A DNA stretch of 37,395 nt from Acholeplasmatales bacterium (GCA_017441525.1 JAFRXJ010000040.1:1-37395); one strand, 5' to 3'. Shown: positions 26,455 through 34,856, numbered from the stretch's first letter. Translations and numbers: made by a program. Notes: generated by a model not told the origin, from the sequence alone.

Positions 26455-28467
26455 TTATATTATATTAAAATGTTTTAATGCATCTATAATTGCATCTGCT
26501 TTTTCTTTAGGGCAATTAACATGTTTTGCATCATCAATTAATCTTGTTGCTTGCATATCAACACCATATTTTCTTTTTATTTCAGCTATGTATGCCGAAT
26601 GAATGTTATAACCATATTTTTCTTTAATGTAATCCTTAATTTGTTTATATGTAGCAAACTTTCTACTATAATGCTCAGGCTTTTTACGTGCCACTTTTGG
26701 TTCATCGGTAATATCCTTTTTAGGTCTTCCAACCTTATTTTTAGATTCAGTTTTAATAGAGCATTTTCTATTTCTAGGTAGATGCTTATCATAAATTGTT
26801 AATTTTGTGGCTTCATTTGAATCTATATTAATAGTATATTCAATACCTGTATCTTCAGTTTTACCTAGAAGCATTGCTTCTAATTCGGTAGTATCCTTCG
26901 GAGACTTTAGTCTACAATTTATTTTAGATAAATATCCATTTTCATCAAATGTTATGCTATGAATTATAAAGGATAAGAATGTCCTTATTTCTTCAGAAGT
27001 CATTTCTTCTATTAGTTCATCAAACATCGATAAGAATTCTAATATTTTTTCAGAATTTGAATTTTTATTTAATAATCCTTTTATAACTAATTTTGTATCT
27101 GCTATTTGCTCTTCTATTTCAACAATTACATCATACATTTCATTTAATCGTTTATTTAAATCATTAATCTTACGTTCATAATACTGAGTTTCTAATGGCA
27201 TATTGTCTATTTGATATTCAATATTTTTCTTTTTTTCCAGAACCTGAGCATATCTTTTTTCAAGAATATCTAATTGCTTATCATATTTTGAAGTATCTAC
27301 TATTATTTTATTTCTATTATTAATCTCATTGGCTAATGCACCATTAGCTATATATTCCCTTAATTTTGAAATTACAATTGTATCAGCTGCTTCTTGATCT
27401 AACCTATATTTACTATCACATCTAACAATTTCAGCATGTGAATTAGAGCATTTATAAAATGAATTAGTAATTTGTGTTCCATCTAACAATGTATACTTAT
27501 TTTTAGATGCAAACATAGTTCCACCACATTTAGGGCATCTAAGAAAGCCGGATAATAAATATGTTCTTTTAAATGGTTGAGCTGAATGACTTTTCGCATA
27601 TTTTTTCATTTTCAGATTTGCCTTATCCCATAATTCTTTGCTTATTATAGCTTCATGCTTACCATCACCTAAAATATAGTCATCTGTTTCCACTCTATGA
27701 TATTGATTCCTAGTACCTTTGATTTTTTCCCTTTTTCTTCTACCAAATGCAATACATCCAGTATATATGGGATTACATAAAATTGTTTTGATAGTTGATT
27801 TACACCATAATGATGTATTAACTATATTTGTTGCTCTAGTTATTCCTTCAATATTTAGTTGTCTAGCTATTCTTGTCATTGGCATATCTTTTTCTACAAA
27901 ATCTTCAAATATACGTTTGACAACAATAGCTTCATTTTCAACCATTTTAATATTCCCATTTTCTAATATATAACCATATGGAGCAAAGCCACCATTCCAT
28001 CCACCTTGTCGAGCTTTTTCTTTTCTACCATTCATTGTTTGTTCCAATATATTTTCTCTTTCGATTTCAGAAACTGCTGATAATACTGATATTAATAACT
28101 TACCAGATGTTTGACTTGAATCAATTCCTTCTTCAGTTGCAATCAAATTAATATCATATGATTGAATAAACTCAAGCGAATTTAATATGTCAGCCGCATT
28201 TCTACCAAATCTTGATAATTTATATACTAATATATAATCTATTGCTAGTCCATTACTTATATCGTTTAATAATTGTTTAAAGGCAGGACGACCTTCGATA
28301 GATTTACCAGATTTTCCTGCATCTTCATATATTTCCTTTAATATCATGCCTTCGCGTTCTGCATACTTTTTTAGCGTATTACGTTGTGCATCTAGTGAAA
28401 AGCCATCAACTTGGTTTTCAGTTGATACACGTATATAAATAACGCATTTTTTACCTTCTCTAAACAT
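26455..28467 (-). CDS. Large serine recombinase (integrase)
   Basis: 670 aa. The resolvase catalytic domain is at 8-155 with the nucleophile in IYIRVSTENQ (Ser15). A recombinase domain follows (about 170-285), then a zinc ribbon (CPKCGG near 306 and a second Cys pair near 335-348) and a long coiled coil (about 365-440), the usual order for large serine integrases. The last 90 residues are extra: a basic GRPKKD stretch and a helical domain ('YKQIKDYIKEKYGYNIHSAY'). Two ATGs compete; 28467 has AGGAGG at 9 nt, while 28476 abuts it, so 28467 is used. It would catalyse integration and excision of the element at 26.4-35 kb. Confidence 0.92.
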   Translation of the reverse strand: MFREGKKCVIYIRVSTENQVDGFSLDAQRNTLKKYAEREGMILKEIYEDAGKSGKSIEGRPAFKQLLNDISNGLAIDYILVYKLSRFGRNAADILNSLEFIQSYDINLIATEEGIDSSQTSGKLLISVLSAVSEIERENILEQTMNGRKEKARQGGWNGGFAPYGYILENGNIKMVENEAIVVKRIFEDFVEKDMPMTRIARQLNIEGITRATNIVNTSLWCKSTIKTILCNPIYTGCIAFGRRKREKIKGTRNQYHRVETDDYILGDGKHEAIISKELWDKANLKMKKYAKSHSAQPFKRTYLLSGFLRCPKCGGTMFASKNKYTLLDGTQITNSFYKCSNSHAEIVRCDSKYRLDQEAADTIVISKLREYIANGALANEINNRNKIIVDTSKYDKQLDILEKRYAQVLEKKKNIEYQIDNMPLETQYYERKINDLNKRLNEMYDVIVEIEEQIADTKLVIKGLLNKNSNSEKILEFLSMFDELIEEMTSEEIRTFLSFIIHSITFDENGYLSKINCRLKSPKDTTELEAMLLGKTEDTGIEYTINIDSNEATKLTIYDKHLPRNRKCSIKTESKNKVGRPKKDITDEPKVARKKPEHYSRKFATYKQIKDYIKEKYGYNIHSAYIAEIKRKYGVDMQATRLIDDAKHVNCPKEKADAIIDALKHFNII

Positions 28468-28482
28468 CTCAATCATCCTCCT

Positions 28483-28596
28483 TTACTTTCTTTTTTTCTT
28501 TTCTAATACTATTTCACCGTATTTTTGGTACATTAATGTCATAAAATCTAAGAATTTATCCAATAACGAATGTTCTAAATTTTTATCACGATTCAT
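28483..28596 (-). CDS. 37-aa small protein upstream of the integrase
   Basis: The frame runs ATG to TAA and begins 6 nt after a strong GGAAGGAGG site. The product MNRDKNLEHSLLDKFLDFMT... is amphipathic and ends in KKKRK. It lies 50 nt after the ImmA gene and 15 nt before the integrase start, so the three are probably one operon. The position and basic tail would fit a small DNA-binding accessory or a recombination directionality factor, but there is no sequence match I recognise. Confidence 0.65.
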   Translation of the reverse strand: MNRDKNLEHSLLDKFLDFMTLMYQKYGEIVLEKKKRK

Positions 28597-28645
28597 ATTC
28601 CTCCTTCCTCATCAATATTTAATAAGCTTATGGTTTGTTTACTTA

Positions 28646-29143
28646 TTAATCATCATTTAATATTTTTCTTGATCTTATATAATCATCTATTAATATTTGA
28701 ACATAATCATTTGGATGCTTATGTGTTAATCCAAATTCACAATTTAAAATTACCTGTGAAAAAGCATAAGCATCTATTTCTATTTCTTGTGTTACATCTA
28801 ATCTGTTATAATGTTTAAATTCTTCCTTCCATCTTCTAGCTTTAGGTGTATCATTATTTGCAATATAGATTCGTTGCCAGTGATGTTCTAATTCATGGAA
28901 GCATGAATCTAATAATTCTACATAATCATCCATATATTTATTATTAAGGATGATAGCTTGTAGTTTAAAATCATATCTTGATACATCTCCTTCTAGTTTT
29001 TCAAATACTACAGGGATTGATTCAATACCTAAGTATTCCTTACATACTAAATCTACTGCTTGTTGGAGAGGTTTTAGAACTTCTAGTTCATTCCATTTAT
29101 CTTCTCCAAAGTTATTTATAAATTCTTGTTTTAATTTGTTCAT
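28646..29143 (-). CDS. immA: ImmA/IrrE-family metallopeptidase
   Basis: 165 aa. The zinc-binding HELEH motif is at 83-87, and the downstream 'EIEIDAYAFS' supplies the third ligand region. In ICEBs1 and related elements ImmA cleaves the repressor ImmR and so switches on excision and transfer. The frame opens at a TTG in TTGGAGG; the ATG at 29143 is chosen. The gene is divergent from an XRE repressor and leads the operon with the small ORF and integrase, so the regulatory circuit of an integrative element is nearly complete here. The symbol is by family analogy. Confidence 0.85.
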   Translation of the reverse strand: MNKLKQEFINNFGEDKWNELEVLKPLQQAVDLVCKEYLGIESIPVVFEKLEGDVSRYDFKLQAIILNNKYMDDYVELLDSCFHELEHHWQRIYIANNDTPKARRWKEEFKHYNRLDVTQEIEIDAYAFSQVILNCEFGLTHKHPNDYVQILIDDYIRSRKILNDD

Positions 29144-29183
29144 ATAAGCCTCCAAAGTTGTGTATAAACAACTATATATAGAT

Positions 29184-29212
29184 ATTATATTCGGTTATAA
29201 ACAACTTGTCAA
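29184..29212 (-). promoter_or_regulatory. Promoter of the ImmA/integrase operon
   Basis: TTGACA (29207-29212), 17-nt spacer, TATAAT (29184-29189) on the minus strand, both perfect. Operator sites lie on either side and inside the spacer. Confidence 0.9.
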
Positions 29213-29264
29213 CGTTTAAAGTTGTTTCTGCACAATTTTTCTATACTTTTTTGTATAAAATTTG

Positions 29265-29270
29265 TATAAT
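29265..29270 (+). promoter_or_regulatory. -10 box of the repressor gene
   Basis: TATAAT about 22 nt before the repressor start on the plus strand. No convincing -35 is seen at 17 nt. Confidence 0.5.
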
Positions 29271-29292
29271 AAAGTTGTTTGGAGGCGATATA

Positions 29293-29640
29293 ATGACAGA
29301 TAAAGAAATTGAATTTATGTCTAGAGTATCTGCTATTATGATTGAGCAAATGCAAAAGCTTAATTATTCCAATGTTGATGTTGCCAATATGATAGGTGTT
29401 AATAAATCAACCGTTGGTGATTGGATTCATAAATCAACCATGATTAAAAGTAATCTAATTAAGCCTTTATGCAATACTTTACAAATAACTCCTGATTATT
29501 TATTAGGTTTTACTGATGATAAGAAATCTACAGTTAGCTTACAGCTATTAGATGCAATTATGAAACATCCTGAAGATTATAATTCACTTAGTAAAATTCT
29601 TGATATTAACATTTCAGATTTATTGAAGGATTTAAAATAA
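29293..29640 (+). CDS. XRE-family repressor (ImmR-like)
   Basis: 115 aa. The helix-turn-helix is at about 20-60 ('YSNVDVANMIGVNKSTVGDW'), and the C-terminal part is short and helical, like phage and ICE repressors. The frame extends 29 codons upstream, but GGAGG lies 7 nt before the ATG at 29293 and the -10 box falls inside the longer version. Divergent to the ImmA gene, with shared operators between them, so it probably represses the integrase operon and itself and is inactivated by the ImmA protease (known for ICEBs1, inferred here). Confidence 0.85.
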   Translation: MTDKEIEFMSRVSAIMIEQMQKLNYSNVDVANMIGVNKSTVGDWIHKSTMIKSNLIKPLCNTLQITPDYLLGFTDDKKSTVSLQLLDAIMKHPEDYNSLSKILDINISDLLKDLK

Positions 29641-29652
29641 TCCTTCTTTTTT
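29626..29652 (+). terminator. Terminator overlapping the repressor stop codon
   Basis: AAGGATT (29626-29632) pairs with AATCCTT (29639-29645), followed by a T-run on the plus strand. It separates the repressor from the convergent helicase gene. Confidence 0.8.
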
Positions 29653-31465
29653 ATTCACCACGATGATGAGTCGCCGCTCTTGATATACAATTCTGAGCAT
29701 ATTTCAATTCACTATAATAAAATGTTGGTCTTAATGAATACTCACTTCTAGAATTAAAATATCTATATGTTGAACAATAAAGCTTTTCTTTAGCTCTAGT
29801 TGCTGCAACATAATTAATTCTTCTTTCTTCTTCATTAAAATCTACTATTCCATATTTATTGACCATACATGGAGCAAATACTACTTTTGCTTCTAGGCCT
29901 TTAGCCTGATGTACAGTCATTATTCTTACTGCACCTTCAGAATCATTTGTTACTGTTTTAGTAAACACAACATCAGTTAAAAATTCTTTGGTAGCATCCA
30001 TATAATTAGTACCTTTTATTTGCTTTAATAAATCTCTAAATGTTACTATATTTTGTTGTGCCTTTTCAGTATTAAAATTTCTATATTCATCTAAATGAGT
30101 TACATTTAATAAATAATCGAAAAATTCTTCAGGTTTCATTATTTTTATTTTTGAAGATAAATCTTCAATTAAACTAGCAAATTCATTTGTTTTAGCATTA
30201 TTAATCATTTTAGATGCTTCTAAAAATGATATGCTTTTTAGATTTGCTAATTCCATTACTTTCTTCATTTGAATACCTTTAGCAGGTCTAGTTGCTATAT
30301 ATTCAAATGCTAAGTCATCATCATGATTTAATATTAAATTATAATGATTATATATAGTTCTTATTTCTTCCCTATCAAAGAAAGATATTACATCTTTTGA
30401 TAAAGGGATTTTTCTTTGTTTAAATGCTATTTCAATTGGATCAGAATCACAATTTTCTCTAGTTAAAATTAATATATCTTTATATTCCTTTCCGGCTTTA
30501 TGAAGGTTTTCAACTCTTTTAGCAATTGCATATGCTTCATCTTCTGGCGTCATAAATTCATCAAATTCAACTTTATTAACTGCAGGTAGTGTGGCTTTTA
30601 AATCAATTTCTACTCTATCTGAATTCTTACCAATCATATAGCTTGATACATCTACGATATTCTTATCGCTTCTATAATTTTCACCAAGGTCAATCCTTGT
30701 AGCTCCATATATTTCCATAAATTCTTTTATTAATTTCATGTTAGAGCCTCTCCAACCGTAAATACTTTGGTCAGGATCACCTACCATAAATAGGTTATGC
30801 TTAGCTGATTCTAATATCATTAACATTTTAAATTGAATGTTATTAATATCTTGGCATTCATCTACCATAATGAAGTCATAAGCGTTTGCCATAGCTACTG
30901 CTAAGTCTTCATTTGCTTCAAATTCCTCAACTAATTTATGAACCATAGAATCGAAATCCATATATAGATTATCTCTCATATATTTTTCATATTGGAAATA
31001 TAGGTCAGCCACTTGCAATCTTTCTATTTCAGTTAAGAATACTTTAAATTGGTTTCTAACACCTGAGAATGCTCTTACTACTTGGTTATCTTTTAATTGA
31101 TATCCATTTTCTTTAATTAATTTAGCAACAACCTTCTTTTGTTCATCAGGCATTAAAGGTCTTAACTTCTTAGCATCTTTTTCGTTATATAATTGTTTTA
31201 AAAATGAATAAGCAAAGCTATGAAATGTAGATACTGAAACTTTAGGCATATAGCCTAAGGCTTTCTTTAATCTATTTCTTATTTCATCACATGCTTTATT
31301 TGTAAATGTATAAATTATAATTTTATCTTCAGGAACACCAGCTTTAATTAATCTTAATGTTCTTTCAATTAATACTGCTGTTTTACCAGAACCAGGTCCT
31401 GCAATAACTTGGCATCTACCTAAATTAAAATTAATAGCTTGTAATTGATTCTTATTAAATTCCAC
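29651..31465 (-). CDS. UvrD/PcrA-like SF1 DNA helicase
   Basis: 604 aa. Motif I GPGSGKT (23-29), motif II VDECQD, motif III 'GDPDQSIYGWRGS', motif IV 'ENYRS', motif V 'VHQAKGLEAKVVF' and motif VI 'VAATRAKEKLY' are all present. It is shorter than chromosomal PcrA/UvrD (about 720 aa) and lacks part of the C-terminal region. The start is GTG, 9 nt after AAAGGAGG, with no ATG nearby. It overlaps the 91-aa gene by 11 nt and belongs to the relaxase operon. Rolling-circle elements need PcrA to unwind nicked DNA; this copy may supply it (inference). Confidence 0.9.
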   Translation of the reverse strand: MEFNKNQLQAINFNLGRCQVIAGPGSGKTAVLIERTLRLIKAGVPEDKIIIYTFTNKACDEIRNRLKKALGYMPKVSVSTFHSFAYSFLKQLYNEKDAKKLRPLMPDEQKKVVAKLIKENGYQLKDNQVVRAFSGVRNQFKVFLTEIERLQVADLYFQYEKYMRDNLYMDFDSMVHKLVEEFEANEDLAVAMANAYDFIMVDECQDINNIQFKMLMILESAKHNLFMVGDPDQSIYGWRGSNMKLIKEFMEIYGATRIDLGENYRSDKNIVDVSSYMIGKNSDRVEIDLKATLPAVNKVEFDEFMTPEDEAYAIAKRVENLHKAGKEYKDILILTRENCDSDPIEIAFKQRKIPLSKDVISFFDREEIRTIYNHYNLILNHDDDLAFEYIATRPAKGIQMKKVMELANLKSISFLEASKMINNAKTNEFASLIEDLSSKIKIMKPEEFFDYLLNVTHLDEYRNFNTEKAQQNIVTFRDLLKQIKGTNYMDATKEFLTDVVFTKTVTNDSEGAVRIMTVHQAKGLEAKVVFAPCMVNKYGIVDFNEEERRINYVAATRAKEKLYCSTYRYFNSRSEYSLRPTFYYSELKYAQNCISRAATHHRGE

Positions 31466-31730
31466 GGATAAATACCTCCTTTTCTACTAAAGGGGCAATT
31501 ATACCCATGATTATGCTTGTTGTTATTGGTTTTATACCAGTAAGTAAATCTTTCTCTTTTATAATAGCTTGAATAAGATTATTAATATTAAGTTTATAGT
31601 TTGCGTAATAAATAGCTTTATCAATGTTTTGGGTTAAATATGTTTCAACATGATATCTTAATTCGGGGTATAAATAAGTATCATATTTATCTGCTACATT
31701 TCTTGCGTATATTAAATCTTTCTCGTCCAT
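31455..31730 (-). CDS. Hypothetical 91-aa protein between relaxase and helicase
   Basis: The ATG overlaps the relaxase stop codon (TAATG) and the end overlaps the helicase start, so all three are translationally coupled. The protein is helical and Tyr/Ile-rich with a weakly hydrophobic stretch near 67-80 ('ITTSIIMGIIAPLV'). No family is recognised. Tight coupling suggests a small partner of the relaxase or helicase. Confidence 0.6.
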   Translation of the reverse strand: MDEKDLIYARNVADKYDTYLYPELRYHVETYLTQNIDKAIYYANYKLNINNLIQAIIKEKDLLTGIKPITTSIIMGIIAPLVEKEVFIRGI

Positions 31731-32737
31731 TAGAAATACATCTTCCTATCTTCAAGTTCAAAATCTAATACCGATTCAATTTCTGATAATTTCTTATCAT
31801 CAATAGGCTCAATACCCATATCAATAAGATAATCATTAACTATTTTTAATTGTTGTTTTGAATGTAGCTTTGAAAAATATTCTTTAAAAACCTCTAATAG
31901 ATATGTTGTAAACATATAGGGGTTACATTTAGCCTTTAAAAACTGTACTAAAAAATAATTAGGCATTGTTCTTTTAACTGATAACATTTTAGATTTCCAT
32001 CTATTTTCTCTATTAATTTCAGGTACAACCTTCCATTTTTCAGCTGTATTTAGAAATTCTTTCCATAATGGATCAGTTTCAACATCACATTGATGAGCTA
32101 TATCATAATTATTATCTTTTTTAATATCCAACATCCCAAGTAACAATGAACTAACAAAGAAAAGGAATCCTCGGATGCCATCACTTTGACTTATATTATT
32201 ACTTCTATCACCATTAACTCGGAACGATTCTAATAAATCTGTTGCGACCTTAGCAGCTTTTTCATGAAAGAATCGCATTTCATATCTTACCCAATATTTT
32301 TGATTTACTTCTTTTTTCTTTTTTAGTTGCTCCTTTAATTTATCATATATCATTAACTGACAACTTGAAGTTCTACTTCCCATTTCTATTGAGAAGCCTT
32401 CCTCTTCACATCCATGAATTTTATGATATTTGTGTTTGAAGCAGGAGGTAAATTGTTTCTTATTTAATTTATTTAATAACCAGGGAATAGTTACTTCTTT
32501 ACCATCATAATCATCAATTGATGTATCTATTCTAGATGGTCTCATTCCCAAATCTAATAATGTGTATTCAAGGAAATCTCCCCATGTTTTATCTGGATTT
32601 CTTGCCTCAAATTCTCTACAGCCTTTACCTTTCATATGTAAGGAGCAGGTTGGTAGTCCATCTCTTGATTTAGGTCCTATCATACCAATTTCAATTTCAG
32701 AGCCTAGCTCAAACATATATTTATATTTATTTTTCAT
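31730..32737 (-). CDS. Rep_trans/NicK-type replication initiator or relaxase
   Basis: 335 aa. The order 'GKGCREFEAR', 'SRIDTSIDDYDG' (68-79), 'GSRTSSCQLMIYDK' (near 130-140) and 'VRYEMRF' is that of the Rep_trans family, which includes pT181-type plasmid initiators and the ICEBs1 relaxase NicK. These enzymes nick at an origin through a Tyr and start rolling-circle replication or transfer. The start ATG has only a weak site (GAGCGCC); an AGGAG lies 50 nt upstream, so reinitiation after the 51-aa gene is possible. A structured GC-richer block upstream (32970-33080) is the obvious candidate for its nick region. Confidence 0.8.
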   Translation of the reverse strand: MKNKYKYMFELGSEIEIGMIGPKSRDGLPTCSLHMKGKGCREFEARNPDKTWGDFLEYTLLDLGMRPSRIDTSIDDYDGKEVTIPWLLNKLNKKQFTSCFKHKYHKIHGCEEEGFSIEMGSRTSSCQLMIYDKLKEQLKKKKEVNQKYWVRYEMRFFHEKAAKVATDLLESFRVNGDRSNNISQSDGIRGFLFFVSSLLLGMLDIKKDNNYDIAHQCDVETDPLWKEFLNTAEKWKVVPEINRENRWKSKMLSVKRTMPNYFLVQFLKAKCNPYMFTTYLLEVFKEYFSKLHSKQQLKIVNDYLIDMGIEPIDDKKLSEIESVLDFELEDRKMYF

Positions 32738-32772
32738 TATTTGGCGCTCAACTATTTCAGATTTAGATACTC

Positions 32773-32928
32773 CTAAAATTTAGCTATTTCTTCAACTTTT
32801 TCTCTTACTACTATTTCTTCATCATCAGCTTCAGTTACTAAAAGTCCCATTGAACCTCGGTAATAGTCGATGATAACATGTTTACCCGTTTTAGAAGGTG
32901 GCACTTCATTAATTTTATTTTCTTCCAT
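32773..32928 (-). CDS. 51-aa acidic small protein upstream of the relaxase
   Basis: ATG to TAG with AGAGGAT 6 nt upstream. The product (MEENKINEVPPSKTGKHVII...) is acidic with a predicted short beta-strand pair and a C-terminal helix. It ends 35 nt before the relaxase start and is probably cotranscribed. No family is recognised. Confidence 0.6.
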   Translation of the reverse strand: MEENKINEVPPSKTGKHVIIDYYRGSMGLLVTEADDEEIVVREKVEEIAKF

Positions 32929-32973
32929 TTATATCCTCTTTCTGCCTAAATTACTGTTTTACTGTGATACAAC

Positions 32974-33076
32974 GGGGCTATTAGGCATTGCCCCTATTGG
33001 CATCTTCGTTTATCCAATACAATCTCCTTTAGCAACCAAGACCGGAAAAGCGACTTTTCCTTTGCCTTTGGTTGCT
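32974..33076. other. Candidate oriT / double-strand origin: two strong hairpins
   Basis: Hairpin 1: GGGGC (32974-32978) with GCCCC (32990-32994). Hairpin 2: AGCAACCAA (33031-33039) with TTGGTTGCT (33068-33076), enclosing GGAAAAG (33044-33050) and CTTTTCC (33054-33060) around a CGA loop. The block is more GC-rich than its surroundings and lies just upstream of the relaxase operon. Rep_trans enzymes nick near such inverted repeats, so this is the likely origin; the nick site itself is not identified. Confidence 0.5.
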
Positions 33077-33123
33077 ATAAAGGAAGATGATTTGTATTTG
33101 GAAATAAACTAGGATGATGCATC

Positions 33124-33555
33124 CTAAATAATGGGTTCCTCAAATTCAATTTTCTCCTTTGTTTCTTCACTATATTCTGCATTTAGTTCCATAAATTTAT
33201 CCAACATTGTAATTTCAGTTGGTTCTAAGAAACATGAAATTATTACATATTCATCTAAGAATACTTTTAATAATTTATATGGTCCATAATTATTTTCGCC
33301 CTTATAAAGCCTTGCTTGAACTTTACTAAAGCTAATACTAGCAATTCCTTCTTTTTCTTTTAGGTTTTCATATTTCATTGCTAGATATTGAAAGCTTTCA
33401 AAATCAACATTTTTATAAGGCTTTAATTTAACTTCAACCATTTTATCTGAGCCTTTCTTTTTAGCAGATACTTTAATTGTAGTTTTTACTGAACCATATC
33501 CATTTTTATTTTCTGAATATATCATAGAAACAGAAACATAAATCTTATTATTCAC
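33124..33555 (-). CDS. Hypothetical 143-aa protein
   Basis: GTG start with AAAGGAGGTG 8 nt upstream. The sequence alternates short strands and charged stretches ('VSVSMIYSENKNGYGSVKTT', 'KMVEVKLKPY', 'YKLLKVFLDEYVIIS') and ends in an acidic tail ('EETKEKIEFEEPII'). A beta-barrel with an acidic tail recalls single-strand binding proteins, but no motif proves this. It sits between the structured region at 33606 and the candidate origin, in the replication/transfer segment. Confidence 0.55.
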   Translation of the reverse strand: MNNKIYVSVSMIYSENKNGYGSVKTTIKVSAKKKGSDKMVEVKLKPYKNVDFESFQYLAMKYENLKEKEGIASISFSKVQARLYKGENNYGPYKLLKVFLDEYVIISCFLEPTEITMLDKFMELNAEYSEETKEKIEFEEPII

Positions 33556-33605
33556 TTTATTTCACCTCCTTTCGATATAACAAAAAATGCGTTATAAACT
33601 TTTTT

Positions 33606-33774
33606 AGTCTACAACGAATAAATTTATCACACTTAAAAATGAAGCCACTCATGGCACCATTTAGTGTGTTAAATTATTAATTGTTATATTTGATGTCTAA
33701 TCATTCATCTATAAGACGCATCCGATAAAAGAATCACTACACATCAAACATAGAAATTAACAACGTTGTAGATT
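33606..33774. ncRNA. Candidate structured RNA or single-strand origin (three-way junction)
   Basis: An outer stem pairs AGTCTACAACG (33606-33616) with CGTTGTAGATT (33764-33774). Inside, hairpin A pairs AATTTATCACACT (33621-33633) with AGTGTGTTAAATT (33663-33675) with one mismatch, then AAATG/CATTT and GCCA/TGGC around a CTCA loop. Hairpin B pairs TTTGATGT (33689-33696) with ACATCAAA (33741-33748) plus a further weaker stem. This much pairing in 170 bases of AT-rich non-coding DNA is unlikely to be chance. No ORF explains it. Confidence 0.5.
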
Positions 33775-33775
33775 A

Positions 33776-33803
33776 TACTGACTAGATATTCTAGCCAGTA
33801 TAT
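33776..33803 (-). terminator. Hairpin after the RNase III gene
   Basis: ATACTG.CTAGA and TCTAG.CAGTAT pair with one mismatch around a short loop, 13 nt past the RNase III stop. There is no U-run, so termination is doubtful; it may be a processing or stabilising hairpin, or a further part of the adjacent structured region. Confidence 0.4.
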
Positions 33804-33815
33804 CACAAACATATT

Positions 33816-34856
33816 TTATAATTCTATTAATTTACCATCTTTAGTTGCATTACCTGCTCTATCATAAGCATATTTAAATGCTTCAAGTGCAGCTTCATTT
33901 CTAGCTTCCGCTTTTGTTTTTCTATAAGAAACAAATACAGAACCATCACCTAGTGTAACCCTACCACGCCATACTCCTCGATCATAATCAAATTTTTCAT
34001 CTTGTTCTGGCTTAACTTTGATTATACTTAATTGAAATAATTGAATTAATTTTTGAACTGCATTAGCTTCAGTTACAACAGTAGGATCAATTCTCTTTTT
34101 TTGAGCTAATATCTCATTATCATCAAGATACTTAAGAGCATAATCTGATACACTAATATTTTTAGCTGAGCTATTAGATTTTGGATTGAAATTAAGAGCA
34201 AAACTCTTATTTCCATCTTCTACCTCAAGTGTAAAATTACCATCATCATCCATGTTAATGTTCTTTATAAATGTTTCACCCAAATCGTCACTTAACTCAT
34301 TTTCTTTTTTGAACATTTCCCTTAATTCAGATATATCTTTTTTATTGAAACATACATCATCAAAAGATAAACCTAATTTATCATAAACAATTTTAGTGAT
34401 TAATTCTAAATTATTACCTGAATCAAACCAAATTGCGCCTAAAATAGCTTCAAATAAATCCTCTTTTGCACCTTTATTGTTTCCAACATTTTGTTTTTGG
34501 TCACCCTTACTTAATAATAAATATTTATTTAATCTAAGTTGAGTCATTCTTATAGAGAGCATATTTTTATCAGTCCAAAATGACACAAATGTTGACATTT
34601 CATCTTCTGTTCTAGAAATAACATTACCCTCTTTATCAACCTTGGCTTGATTCTTAGCTAATTCAGAAACAACAACATAATTTAATACTGAATCACCATA
34701 GAATTCTAGTTGTTCGTTACTTAAGCCTTTACCACCATGCATTCTTTCTTCTTCAGCATATGAACTTCTAGTAAATGCTTGAGTTAATAATTCCTTACTT
34801 TTAAAAGTATACCCTAGTGTTTGTTCAATTTCTTTAATTGCTTCTTTTGTTAACAT
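33816..34856 (-). CDS. Stand-alone RNase III-family endoribonuclease
   Basis: 346 aa, longer than bacterial Rnc (about 225-250). The RNase III signature NEQLEFYGDS (47-56) carries Glu51 and Asp55, and KEDLFEA carries Asp133 and Glu136, so all four acidic metal-binding residues are kept. A roughly 90-residue insert separates the catalytic domain from a C-terminal dsRNA-binding-like domain (about 262-335; 'TKAEARNEAALEAFKYAY'). The family cleaves double-stranded RNA. The frame opens at a TTG; ATG 34856 with GAGGAT upstream is chosen. It lies on the mobile element, next to a structured non-coding block, and has a long hairpin in its leader. Its natural substrate is not known. Confidence 0.85.
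   Translation of the reverse strand: MLTKEAIKEIEQTLGYTFKSKELLTQAFTRSSYAEEERMHGGKGLSNEQLEFYGDSVLNYVVVSELAKNQAKVDKEGNVISRTEDEMSTFVSFWTDKNMLSIRMTQLRLNKYLLLSKGDQKQNVGNNKGAKEDLFEAILGAIWFDSGNNLELITKIVYDKLGLSFDDVCFNKKDISELREMFKKENELSDDLGETFIKNINMDDDGNFTLEVEDGNKSFALNFNPKSNSSAKNISVSDYALKYLDDNEILAQKKRIDPTVVTEANAVQKLIQLFQLSIIKVKPEQDEKFDYDRGVWRGRVTLGDGSVFVSYRKTKAEARNEAALEAFKYAYDRAGNATKDGKLIEL

Larger units (their letters stand above)
29156..29280. promoter_or_regulatory. Cluster of AGTTGT/ACAACT operator sites
   Basis: Four sites share the half-motif AGTTGTTTA: a full 18-bp near-palindrome at 29156-29173 (16 of 18 symmetric), a half site 29196-29206 in the promoter spacer, an imperfect palindrome 29220-29237, and a half site 29273-29280 next to the repressor's ribosome binding site. 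They cover both divergent promoters, as expected for the ImmR-type repressor. Confidence 0.75.

Noticed and set aside
32870..33112. Plus-strand 80-aa frame across the relaxase upstream region
   Set aside because: No ribosome binding site, opposite to the 51-aa gene, and composed of the two origin-like hairpins.
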